A stretch of DNA of 64,000 nt from Micromonospora coriariae (lineage in GTDB: Bacteria > Actinomycetota > Actinomycetes > Mycobacteriales > Micromonosporaceae): the NCBI RefSeq assembly GCF_900091455.1, contig NZ_LT607412.1, positions 4,898,001 to 4,962,000 of the forward strand, written 5' to 3'. The notes under the pieces were generated by a model that was not told where the DNA came from, did no database searches, and saw only the letters and a list, made by a program, of their open reading frames with translations. The translations under genes and the position numbers were made by a program. Shown piece after piece: positions 44,433-52,031 of this stretch; the first letter of the stretch is position 1; every line of letters begins with the position of its first letter.

Positions 44433-45239
44433 GACGAAACGCCTCCGGTCATCGGCATCTTCCAGGAGGTCGTACGGCTGGGCGAGGTGCTCGATCTATC
44501 GCACGAGATCTCCTCGTCGACTCCGGTGTTCCCGTTCCACGCGCCGTACTCGCTCGCCCTGCATCGGCGCCACGGGGACACGGTGCGCCCCGGAAACGCC
44601 AGTTTCGCCAACGAGGTCCTCATCATGCCCGGCCACCTGTCCACGCACATCGACGCGCTGGGGCACTTCTCCAAGGAAGGGCTGGTCTACGGGGACGTCT
44701 CGGCGAAGGATATCGAGACGCATGATGGCCTCAATGCGCTGGACATCTCGATCACACCGCCGATCTGGCGACGAGGGGTGCTGCTCGACGTCGCCAGGCT
44801 GCGCGGCGTGGACTGCATGGAGGTGGGCGACGGCATCGACGACGAAGACCTTGCCGCCTGCGAGCGAGCGACCGGTGTGACCGTACGGGAGGATGACGTC
44901 GTCGTCATCCGGACCGGTTGGTCCCGCCACTGGCTCGACCGGGATCGTTTCAACGGGCTCGACGGCGGCTATCCCGGCGTCACGCCAGACGGGGCCAGGT
45001 GGCTGATCGACCGGAAGGTGGCCATGGTCGCCTCGGACACGCCCGCGTTCGAGGTGGCCCCGTCCACCGGGGTCTCCGTGCACGCCATGTTGCTGGTGGA
45101 CAACGCGATCAACATCCTGGAGAACCTGAACCTGGAGGAGGTGTCCGCCCGGCGCGTCAGCCAGTTTCTCTTCGTCGGCCTACCGCTGCGCCTAGTCGGT
45201 GCGACCGCGTCTCCGCTGCGCCCGATCGCGGTCGTCTGA
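44376..45239 (+). CDS. Cyclase / kynurenine-formamidase-like metal hydrolase
   Basis: 287 aa from ATG 44376, or 273 aa from ATG 44418 in the repeat. The metal motif of the cyclase (PF04199) family is present as GHLSTHIDALGHF, with supporting LDLSHEISSSTPVFPF near the start and VVIRTGW later. Relatives hydrolyse N-formylkynurenine, isatin or other amide/lactam bonds. In this island it could open a cyclic amide or remove an N-acyl group before ring cleavage. Soluble enzyme; 2 bp before the next gene. Confidence 0.8.
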   Translation: MSKEQVTTSKERVAMSKDSDETPPVIGIFQEVVRLGEVLDLSHEISSSTPVFPFHAPYSLALHRRHGDTVRPGNASFANEVLIMPGHLSTHIDALGHFSKEGLVYGDVSAKDIETHDGLNALDISITPPIWRRGVLLDVARLRGVDCMEVGDGIDDEDLAACERATGVTVREDDVVVIRTGWSRHWLDRDRFNGLDGGYPGVTPDGARWLIDRKVAMVASDTPAFEVAPSTGVSVHAMLLVDNAINILENLNLEEVSARRVSQFLFVGLPLRLVGATASPLRPIAVV

Positions 45240-45241
45240 GC

Positions 45242-46759
45242 ATGGTGAAGCCCGCCGCGACCGGCCTGTTGCTCGCCGGCGGGCTGGTCGACCTCGGCGC
45301 CGGCCGGTTCGAGCGTGCCGACGTGCGGGTACGTGACAGCCGTATCGAGACGGTCGGCGCTCTGTCGCCCGAACCGGGCGAGAACTGTCTCGACGCTCGG
45401 CGCCGGATCATCGTCCCTGGCCTGGTCAACGCCCACACGCACTCCAATGAGGCGTGGCTGCGAGCGCGGTTCGACAACCTGCCGTTGGAAACGTGGCTAG
45501 TGCACGCCTACCCGGTGGGCGCGGTTCGGCAGACGCCCGACGAGGTTTACCTGCGCACCGCGCTGGTGGCTGCGGAGCAGCTCCGCTGCGGCACCACCAG
45601 CGTGGTGGACTGCCTGTACGAGCCCGGGGGCGCCACCGTCGACTCCCTCGCCGCGGTCGTGCGCGCCTATCGGGACACCGGTATCCGGGCGCTGATCTGT
45701 CTGGCGCTGGCCGATCGCCCCCCGCGGTTCGACCGAGCCGCGGTCGAGCCGGTCGACCTCGTTGTGCTCGACGAATTTCGGCCAGCGCCGGCGGCGGCAC
45801 AAGTGGAGTCGGCGCTGGCGCTCGCCGAGCGCTTTCACCGCCCGGCCGAGGGCATCTCGATCGGGCTGGCCCCGGCCGGAATCCACCGGTGCGGCGACGA
45901 GTTGCTCCAGCGCGCCGCAGCCACCGGACTGGACCTGCATGTCCACCTGGCCGAGACACGGCCCCAGGCGGCGGACGCCGCGGCAACGGGCAGATCGTTG
46001 GTACGCCGGGCCGTCGACCTCGAGTTCCTCGGACCGCGCGTACATCTCTCGCATGCGGTGTGGCTGTCGCCGCAGGACATCGGCTGGCTGGCCGCCTCGG
46101 GCGCGACAGTCGTGCACAACCCTGTGTCGAATCTCAAGTTCGGCAGCGGACTGGCGCCCGTACCGGAGCTGCTACGGCACGGCGTGCCAGTGGCGCTCGG
46201 CACGGACGGGGTCTGCTCGGCCGACGGTCAGGATCTCCTCCAAGCGGTCAAGCTCGCCGCCCTGCTGCATAAGGGATCCGGCGATCCAGCCGGCTGGCTG
46301 GGCGCCGCCGAGGCCTGGCACATGGCGACGGAGGCTGGCGCGCGCCCGGCCGGTGATCCGGAGGGCATCGGCCGGGTGGCATCAGGTCGGCGTGCCGATT
46401 TGACGCTCTTCGACCTCGATCACCCAGCGTTCCTGCCGTTCGGCGACCCGTTGTTGCACCTGGCGCTTGGCGCGCCTACCAGTGCGGTCAGCGAGGTCCT
46501 GGTCGGCGGCCGGCTGGTGTTGGCCGGTGGAACGCTGACCGGGCTTGACGAACGGGTACTGCGCCACGAGGCGCGGCTAGCGGCCGCAGCGGTCGAGGGC
46601 CGTAACGCACCTGCGCGGGCCCTTGCCGGTCGCCTAGCGCCGGCCGCCGAGGCGTACCGGCAGGCGACCGAGCGGCAGGCACTCGCCATCGACCGTTCTC
46701 TGCTTGGCGGGCCGGGCGAACATATCGCCGAATGCGACGGTGCCGAGCATCATGAGTGA
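45242..46759 (+). CDS. Amidohydrolase, deaminase/chlorohydrolase (TrzA/SsnA) type
   Basis: 505 aa, ATG 45242. Metal site: two His in VNAHTHSNEAWLR, His in DLHVHLAETRPQ, His in RVHLSHAVWLS, Asp in VALGTDGVCSADG. NLPLETWL is typical of TrzA/AtzA/SsnA-like enzymes that hydrolyse C-N or C-Cl bonds on heterocycles (guanine, cytosine, triazines). Here it may deaminate the aromatic or heteroaromatic substrate. Somewhat long at the C-terminus (extra Ala/Arg-rich helix). Its last codons overlap the following regulator start. Confidence 0.82.
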   Translation: MVKPAATGLLLAGGLVDLGAGRFERADVRVRDSRIETVGALSPEPGENCLDARRRIIVPGLVNAHTHSNEAWLRARFDNLPLETWLVHAYPVGAVRQTPDEVYLRTALVAAEQLRCGTTSVVDCLYEPGGATVDSLAAVVRAYRDTGIRALICLALADRPPRFDRAAVEPVDLVVLDEFRPAPAAAQVESALALAERFHRPAEGISIGLAPAGIHRCGDELLQRAAATGLDLHVHLAETRPQAADAAATGRSLVRRAVDLEFLGPRVHLSHAVWLSPQDIGWLAASGATVVHNPVSNLKFGSGLAPVPELLRHGVPVALGTDGVCSADGQDLLQAVKLAALLHKGSGDPAGWLGAAEAWHMATEAGARPAGDPEGIGRVASGRRADLTLFDLDHPAFLPFGDPLLHLALGAPTSAVSEVLVGGRLVLAGGTLTGLDERVLRHEARLAAAAVEGRNAPARALAGRLAPAAEAYRQATERQALAIDRSLLGGPGEHIAECDGAEHHE

Positions 46760-47456
46760 CCACAGGCCACTGCGGGAGGCCGACAACGGCCACGCCGCCG
46801 ACGTTGCCTACTGTCTGATCCGAGAGCAGATCCTGGCCGGTCAACGGTCGGCCGGTGAGTGGCTCCGTGAGGCCGAGTTGGCCGAGTCGATCGGGGTGAG
46901 CCGCACCCCCGTCCGGGAGGCGCTCAGACGGCTGACGGCCGAGGGGCTGGTCCGCCACGAACGGAACCGTGGCGTGCAGGTCCAGGCATGGAGCATCCAC
47001 GATCTCGACGAAATCTTCAGCCTGCGGTCCGTGCTTGAGCCGTGGGGCTGCCGGTTGGTCGCCACCACGGGCACCATCGACGTGGACGCGCTCGACGCGC
47101 TGGCCCACCAGATGGACGAGGTCGCGCCGGACGGGCGACCGACCGATGTGGACGAGCTAATTGCATTGAACAACCGGTTCCACCGGATGATCCTCGAGGC
47201 GTCTGACAACAGGCGACTGGCCGGTGTCGTCTCGTCGATGATCCAGATGCCGCTCGTTTGGCGCACCTTCTCCCGCTACAGCCCCGACGCGCTGCGCCGC
47301 AGCCTCGCTCACCACCACGAACTGGTCGCGGCTCTGGCCGCGCCCGACCCCGATTGGGCGGAGTCGGTCATGCGCAGCCACGTACGCGCGGCATGGCATT
47401 CCATCCGACGGCGAGAAGGCCGAGAGCAACCGCCTGGCCGGGAACTGCCGAACTAG
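46752..47456 (+). CDS. GntR-family (FCD) transcriptional regulator, second
   Basis: 234 aa from ATG 46752, which lies inside the end of the amidohydrolase gene. GntR winged helix (LREAELAESIGVSRTPVREA, VQVQAWS) and FCD domain with DELIALNNRFHRMILEAS and LAHHHELVAAL. The 8-bp overlap ties its synthesis to the hydrolase. With two FCD regulators, the island may respond to two compounds, for example the imported substrate and a ring-fission intermediate. Confidence 0.87.
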   Translation: MSDHRPLREADNGHAADVAYCLIREQILAGQRSAGEWLREAELAESIGVSRTPVREALRRLTAEGLVRHERNRGVQVQAWSIHDLDEIFSLRSVLEPWGCRLVATTGTIDVDALDALAHQMDEVAPDGRPTDVDELIALNNRFHRMILEASDNRRLAGVVSSMIQMPLVWRTFSRYSPDALRRSLAHHHELVAALAAPDPDWAESVMRSHVRAAWHSIRRREGREQPPGRELPN

Positions 47457-47727
47457 GTGTACTGCCCAGGCACGTTGGTTGAGGTCGTGTGACGACACGA
47501 CCTGACGGATCTTGATTGGCGAGGACCTCCTGTCGTGGAGTGGAGCTGCTGAAGGCGACCACACCACAGACCAGGAGGTCCTCGTGTCTCACGCTAACGC
47601 AGCGTTGACTCCCCGCGCCCGGCTGCGTCTGGCCAAGCTCGTCGTGGACCAGGGCTGGCCCGTCGCGCGGGCGGCTGAGCGTTACGACGTGTCATGGCCG
47701 ACTGCGAAGCGGTGGGCTGAGCGTATC
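47457..47727 (+). pseudogene. IS481-family transposase N-terminal fragment
   Basis: GTG 47584 starts SHANAALTPRARLRLAKLVV, followed by AAERYDVSWPTAKRWAER, the HTH of IS481 transposases, after the usual leader. It is cut at about 47727 by IS110 sequence. The integrase core is missing. Confidence 0.8.
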
Positions 47728-47817
47728 TTGCACGTCGCACCAGCGAAGGACTCAGCAAGCGAGAGATCATCCGATGCTTGAAGCGCTACTTAGCCCGCGA
47801 GATTTATGCCGCACTGG
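47728..47817 (+). pseudogene. IS110-family transposase C-terminal scrap
   Basis: Reads RRTSEGLSKREIIRCLKRYL and AREIYAAL, the tail of Transposase_20-type proteins. About 30 codons remain. Confidence 0.65.
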
Positions 47818-47850
47818 CCCTGTCCTTGTCGAAAACCCCATCCGCACAGG

Positions 47851-48948
47851 TCAGGCGGCATGCTGGTACTCGTGGAGGATGCCGCCGAGGCGATCGCGTC
47901 TTCGTATGTCGAGGCGGGCCAGCTTGTCCGGGTCGGTGATCTGTGTGGGCAGCGGGCGTAGCGGGCGGGCGTTCGCGATGCCCTGGTGTGGGCGGTGTCC
48001 GTTGTAGAACTGTTCGAACTCGCGTAGGGCGTGGAGCAGGTGCCGCTGGTTCCAGATCAACGTCCGGTCCAGTAGTTCGCGGCGGCACGTCTGGACCCAC
48101 CGTTCCATGATTGAGTTCATTCTCGGCATCTGGATGCCGCTGAGCACGATGTCGATGCCAGCGTCGGCGAGGATGGCGTTGAACAAGTGGGGGAATTTGC
48201 CGTCCCGGTCGCGGATCATGAATCGGGCTCGGCAGCCCGCGTCTTCGAGGTCCATGACAAGGTTCCTCGCGGCCTGTACTACCCATGCGGTGGTCGGGTG
48301 CGGGGTTGCGCCGAGGATCCGGATTCGGCGGCTGGCGTGCTCGATCACCGCGAACACGTACATTCGCGCCCCGGACAGGGTGACCGTTTCCAGGAAGTCA
48401 CAGGCCAGCAGGGCGTCGGCTTGGGAGCGCAGGAAGTCGGCCCAGGTGCTGCAGGCCCTTTCGGGTGCCGGGTCGATGCCGGCCTCGTTCAAGATCTCCC
48501 ACACCGTGGACGCGGCCACTCGTACGCCCAGCACCAGCAGTTCGCCGTGCAGGCGTCGGTAGCCCCAGCTGGGATTTTCCCCGGACAGACGCAGTACCAG
48601 GGTGCGGACGGAACGCACGGTTCGTGGCCGGCCCGGACGCTTCGGCCGGGAGACGTCCGCGTGACGGCGGGCGACCAGGTCGCGATGCCAGCGCAGCACC
48701 GTCTCGGGGCGCACCAGCAGCCGCACTCGGCGCAGCACGTCGCGCGGCAGCCGGTGCAGCAGCGCCGCCAGGAACGCCCGATCAGTCGCGTCGAACCGCA
48801 CCTCTTCCTTGCCCAGCTGGCGCTGCAGCAGCGTGATCTGATGGCGCAGGGCAAGGATCTCCACATCCTTGTCCCGATTGCTCATCGGCAGCAGGCGCAG
48901 CATCGCGAACGCGTTCGTCACGCTCAAGTACGCCAGTCGGAGCAGCAC
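47851..48948 (-). CDS. IS3-like integrase-core transposase, full length
   Basis: 365 aa. N-terminal region VEILALRHQITLLQRQLG and LRWHRDLVARRHADV; helix ENPSWGYRRLHGELL; integrase core with Asp in LLACDFLETVTLS, a second Asp in the GIDIVLSGIQMPRMN region, and Glu in NSIMERWVQTC; the C-terminal RRDRLGGILHEYQHAA is shared by its relatives. It matches the deleted copy at 30737 along the whole length, showing what that copy has lost. No clear terminal inverted repeats were found, but the gene is uninterrupted. Confidence 0.85.
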   Translation of the reverse strand: MLLRLAYLSVTNAFAMLRLLPMSNRDKDVEILALRHQITLLQRQLGKEEVRFDATDRAFLAALLHRLPRDVLRRVRLLVRPETVLRWHRDLVARRHADVSRPKRPGRPRTVRSVRTLVLRLSGENPSWGYRRLHGELLVLGVRVAASTVWEILNEAGIDPAPERACSTWADFLRSQADALLACDFLETVTLSGARMYVFAVIEHASRRIRILGATPHPTTAWVVQAARNLVMDLEDAGCRARFMIRDRDGKFPHLFNAILADAGIDIVLSGIQMPRMNSIMERWVQTCRRELLDRTLIWNQRHLLHALREFEQFYNGHRPHQGIANARPLRPLPTQITDPDKLARLDIRRRDRLGGILHEYQHAA

Positions 48949-49034
48949 GGCTGCCGATCATGCCGCAGCGATCACCCGGCTGCGCGCAGCGCCAGCACCG
49001 GTAATCGGCGCCGACTAACCGGTACCCCGGCTCC

Positions 49035-49205
49035 CACCAGGGCGGATGACGTTTTCGGCAAGTGCAGCGTCCTGGCGCCGTGGACGAAGGTCGTCGCCGT
49101 CAACGTCAGGGCGCTGTTCTTCATCGTCCAGCAGGGTTTGGCCGCCCGCATCCGCGACGGCGGCCGCCGCGGCGACGGCGATCAGCAGCGCCCAGTCCCA
49201 CCACA
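49035..49205 (+). pseudogene. Short-chain dehydrogenase internal fragment
   Basis: Reads VVAVNVRALFFIVQQGLAAR then IRDGGR, the SDR stretch before the catalytic Ser; a shifted frame continues TAISSAQS. Neither the NAD-binding start nor the catalytic YxxxK is present. Confidence 0.6.
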
Positions 49206-49352
49206 GCCTCGGGGTCTTCACCTGCCCTTGGCTGGGGCTCTTCCGCACGCGAGCCTCCTGTCACCATGGGCGCCGGGCGGGCGGGCCGGCACCGCCTGCC
49301 GGTGTGCGACCGGCGGCGCTGCTCAATGTGCCGCCTCCGGTCGGCTGGGAGG

Positions 49353-52031
49353 TCAGACGGGACGCAGTGATACTGCGGTTAGCTTGTATTCGGGGCATCC
49401 CGTCACCGTGTCCGTGACGTCAGACGTGAGGGCGTTCGTGGGGGTCTCGGGGAAGTTGAAGGCGGTGAACATCTGGCCGGGGGCGACCGTGTCGGTCAGG
49501 TGGACGGAGAAGGTCACGGCTGCGCGGCGGCTGCTCGCCTCGACGAGGTCTCCGTCGGTGAGCCGGAGCCGGGCGGCGTCGTCGGGATGGAGGTCGAGCA
49601 CCTCGCGTGGGCGAAGCTCGATGTTGGGGGTGCGGCGGCTCATCGAGCCGCTGTTGTAGTGCACCAGCCGGCGGCCGGTGATCAGGACGTACGGGAAGGC
49701 GGCGTCGGGTTGTTCACCCGGCGGCAGGTACGGTCGCGCGGCCAGGGCAGCACGCCCGTCTGGGGTGGCGAAGGAGTCGAGGTAGAGGCGCCCCTCACCG
49801 GGCTGGTCCGCCGCGCGGCACGGCCAGTGCAGCGGCCCGTCCCGGTCTAGCCGGGCGTGGGAGATGCCGGCGAACGTCGGAGTCAGCGCGGCGCACTCGG
49901 CCATAGCGTCAGCCGGGGTGGGGCAACCGAGGTCGGCGCCCATCGTCCGGGCAAGCAGTTGCAGGATGTCGAAGTCGGGCTTGGCCTGTCCGGGTGGCGT
50001 CAGTGCGGGGCGGACCCGCTGCACCCGCCGGTCGAAGTTGATGAATGTTCCGTCCTTTTCGAGGAAGGACACGGCCGGGAACACCACGTCGGCGAGCTGG
50101 GCCGTGCGGGAGAGAAACAGGTCGTGGCTGACGACCAGGTCGCAGGCCGCGAGGGCCTTGCGCACGTTGCCGCTGTCGGGGTCGGTCTGCGCGATGTCCT
50201 CGCCGATGACGTACATCGCCCGCACCCGGCCGGCAATGGCCGCCTCGAACATCTCGAGGATGCGTAGCCCGGGTCGGTCGGGCACGTCCACGCCCCAGGA
50301 TTGGCCGAAGCGGGCACGGACGTCCGGGTCGGTGACGTGCTGGTAGCCGGGCAGCATGTCCGGCAGGGCGCCCATGTCCGACGCCCCTTGGACGTTGTTC
50401 TGCCCGCGCATTGATAGCACGCCGCAGCAGCCGGGGGTGCCGACGGCGCCTTTTAGGATGGCCAGGTTGGCTAGGGTCCGTACTCCGTCGGTGCCGTGGG
50501 CGTGCTCGGTGATGCCGAGCCCGTAGACGATCGCTGGGCGTCGCGCGGTCCCGTACAGGCGGGCTGCCATGGTGAGTGTCTCGGGCTGGACCCCGGCCAG
50601 GCGCGCGGCCTGCTCCACCGGGTAGTCGCGGAGCAAATCGGTGAGTTCAGCCAGCCCGCTGGCCCGCGTGCGGAGGAACTCCTCGTCGGCGTAGCCCTCG
50701 TCGAGCAGTACTCGGGCGATGCCGTTGAAGACGGCGACGTTCGACCCGGGTGTGGCCTGCACGTGCACGTCGGCCATCTCGGCGAGGTCGATGCGACGCG
50801 GGTCGATGACGACGAGCCGGGCTCCGCGCAGTACCAGCTGCTTGATCCGCGCCCCGATGACCGGATGGGCTTCGGTCGGGTTCGCCCCGGCGATCAGGAT
50901 GCAGTCGGTGCCGTCGAGGTCGTCCACGGAGTTGGTGCCACCGGCGTAACCGAACGAGGCGGTCAGCCCGACGGCCGACGGGGCGTGACAGAGCCGGGAG
51001 CAGTTGTCGACGTTGTTCGTGCCGAGGACGGCACGGGCGAACTTCTGAGCGAGATAGTTCTCCTCGTTCGTCGCCCGCGCCGACGAGATCATCCCGATCG
51101 CGTCCGGCCCGTGCCGGTCCCGGATCTCGGCCAGCCGGGTCGCCACCACGGTGAGCGCCTCCGCCCAGGACGCGGGCTCCAACGGCGAGTCCCGGCCGCC
51201 GCGACGCATCAGCGGTGTGGTCAGCCGGTCGCGGGACCGGGTGAAGGCATGCGCGAAGCGACCCTTGATACAGGCGTGGCCACGGTTGACGGGAGCGCCG
51301 TGCACGGGGGTGATGGCGGCCACCTCGTCGTCGCGTACGTGCACCCGCAGGCTGCATCCCACGCCGCAGTATCCGCAGGTGGTGGTGGTCGTCCGGCTGA
51401 CCGGGCGCGGGTCGAGCAGCCCTGGCTCGGACAACGCACCGCTCGGGCAGGTGTCGACGCAGCCGCCGCAGGCGACGCAGGGAGAAGACACCCAGTCGTC
51501 GCCCGTGCCGGCCGCGACCACTGTGTCGAACCCGCGCCCGGTCAGGGAGAGCGCGAAGGTGCCCTGCACCTCCGCGCACATCCGCACGCACCGATTGCAG
51601 GCAATACACAGATCCCGGTCGAGTTTCACGTACGGGTGGGAGTGGTCGATGCCCCGCGTTCGGATGGCCCCGTCGAAACGGCTCCCGGTCACGCCGAAAT
51701 GTTGGCAGACGCGGACCAGTTCGCTGCGGTCGGCGGGAACGTCGAGCGCCCGGGCGGGCAGTTGGGAGACGAGCAGTTCCAGCGACAGCTGCGCCGACCT
51801 GCGGGCGGCCGGGTCGTCGGTGTGCACGACCATGCCGTCGGTGGCGGGTGTCGTGCACGCCGGCATCGCCCGGCCTTTCACACCGACCAGGCAGACCCGG
51901 CACGACCCCTGTGGGGTGAGCCGTTCGTCGTAGCAGAGGGTCGGCACTACTGCCCCGGCCGCCTTGACGGCGTCCAGCACGCTGGCCCCGTCGGCTACCT
52001 CGACAGTCAGGTCGTTGACGGATAGCCGCAT
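49353..52031 (-). CDS. fdsA: NAD-dependent formate dehydrogenase, molybdenum alpha subunit
   Basis: 892 aa, ATG 52031 directly after the stop of the partner gene. In order: plant-type [2Fe-2S] domain (Cys in TLCYDERLTPQGSCRVC), His-ligated cluster region, two [4Fe-4S] motifs (CIACNRCVRMC, CVACGGCVDTCPSGAL), the MopB cluster (CGYCGVGCSLRV), and the bis-MGD domain with active-site Cys in NCSRLCHAPSAVGL (Cys rather than selenocysteine). The C-terminal molydopterin-binding domain ends PETPTNALTSDV. It oxidises formate to CO2. Formate could come from C1 release by nearby pathways, but that link is inference. Confidence 0.9.
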   Translation of the reverse strand: MRLSVNDLTVEVADGASVLDAVKAAGAVVPTLCYDERLTPQGSCRVCLVGVKGRAMPACTTPATDGMVVHTDDPAARRSAQLSLELLVSQLPARALDVPADRSELVRVCQHFGVTGSRFDGAIRTRGIDHSHPYVKLDRDLCIACNRCVRMCAEVQGTFALSLTGRGFDTVVAAGTGDDWVSSPCVACGGCVDTCPSGALSEPGLLDPRPVSRTTTTTCGYCGVGCSLRVHVRDDEVAAITPVHGAPVNRGHACIKGRFAHAFTRSRDRLTTPLMRRGGRDSPLEPASWAEALTVVATRLAEIRDRHGPDAIGMISSARATNEENYLAQKFARAVLGTNNVDNCSRLCHAPSAVGLTASFGYAGGTNSVDDLDGTDCILIAGANPTEAHPVIGARIKQLVLRGARLVVIDPRRIDLAEMADVHVQATPGSNVAVFNGIARVLLDEGYADEEFLRTRASGLAELTDLLRDYPVEQAARLAGVQPETLTMAARLYGTARRPAIVYGLGITEHAHGTDGVRTLANLAILKGAVGTPGCCGVLSMRGQNNVQGASDMGALPDMLPGYQHVTDPDVRARFGQSWGVDVPDRPGLRILEMFEAAIAGRVRAMYVIGEDIAQTDPDSGNVRKALAACDLVVSHDLFLSRTAQLADVVFPAVSFLEKDGTFINFDRRVQRVRPALTPPGQAKPDFDILQLLARTMGADLGCPTPADAMAECAALTPTFAGISHARLDRDGPLHWPCRAADQPGEGRLYLDSFATPDGRAALAARPYLPPGEQPDAAFPYVLITGRRLVHYNSGSMSRRTPNIELRPREVLDLHPDDAARLRLTDGDLVEASSRRAAVTFSVHLTDTVAPGQMFTAFNFPETPTNALTSDVTDTVTGCPEYKLTAVSLRPV

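Noticed and set aside
30656..48948. Composite transposon carrying the catabolic island between two related IS3-like elements
   Set aside because: The two transposases are clearly related but divergent, in opposite orientation, and I could not match their terminal repeats; no target duplication flanks the whole island.
50496..52025. 509-codon + strand ORF opposite the formate dehydrogenase gene
   Set aside because: Shadow of the reverse-strand catalytic subunit, with Val/Gly/Arg bias and no domain.
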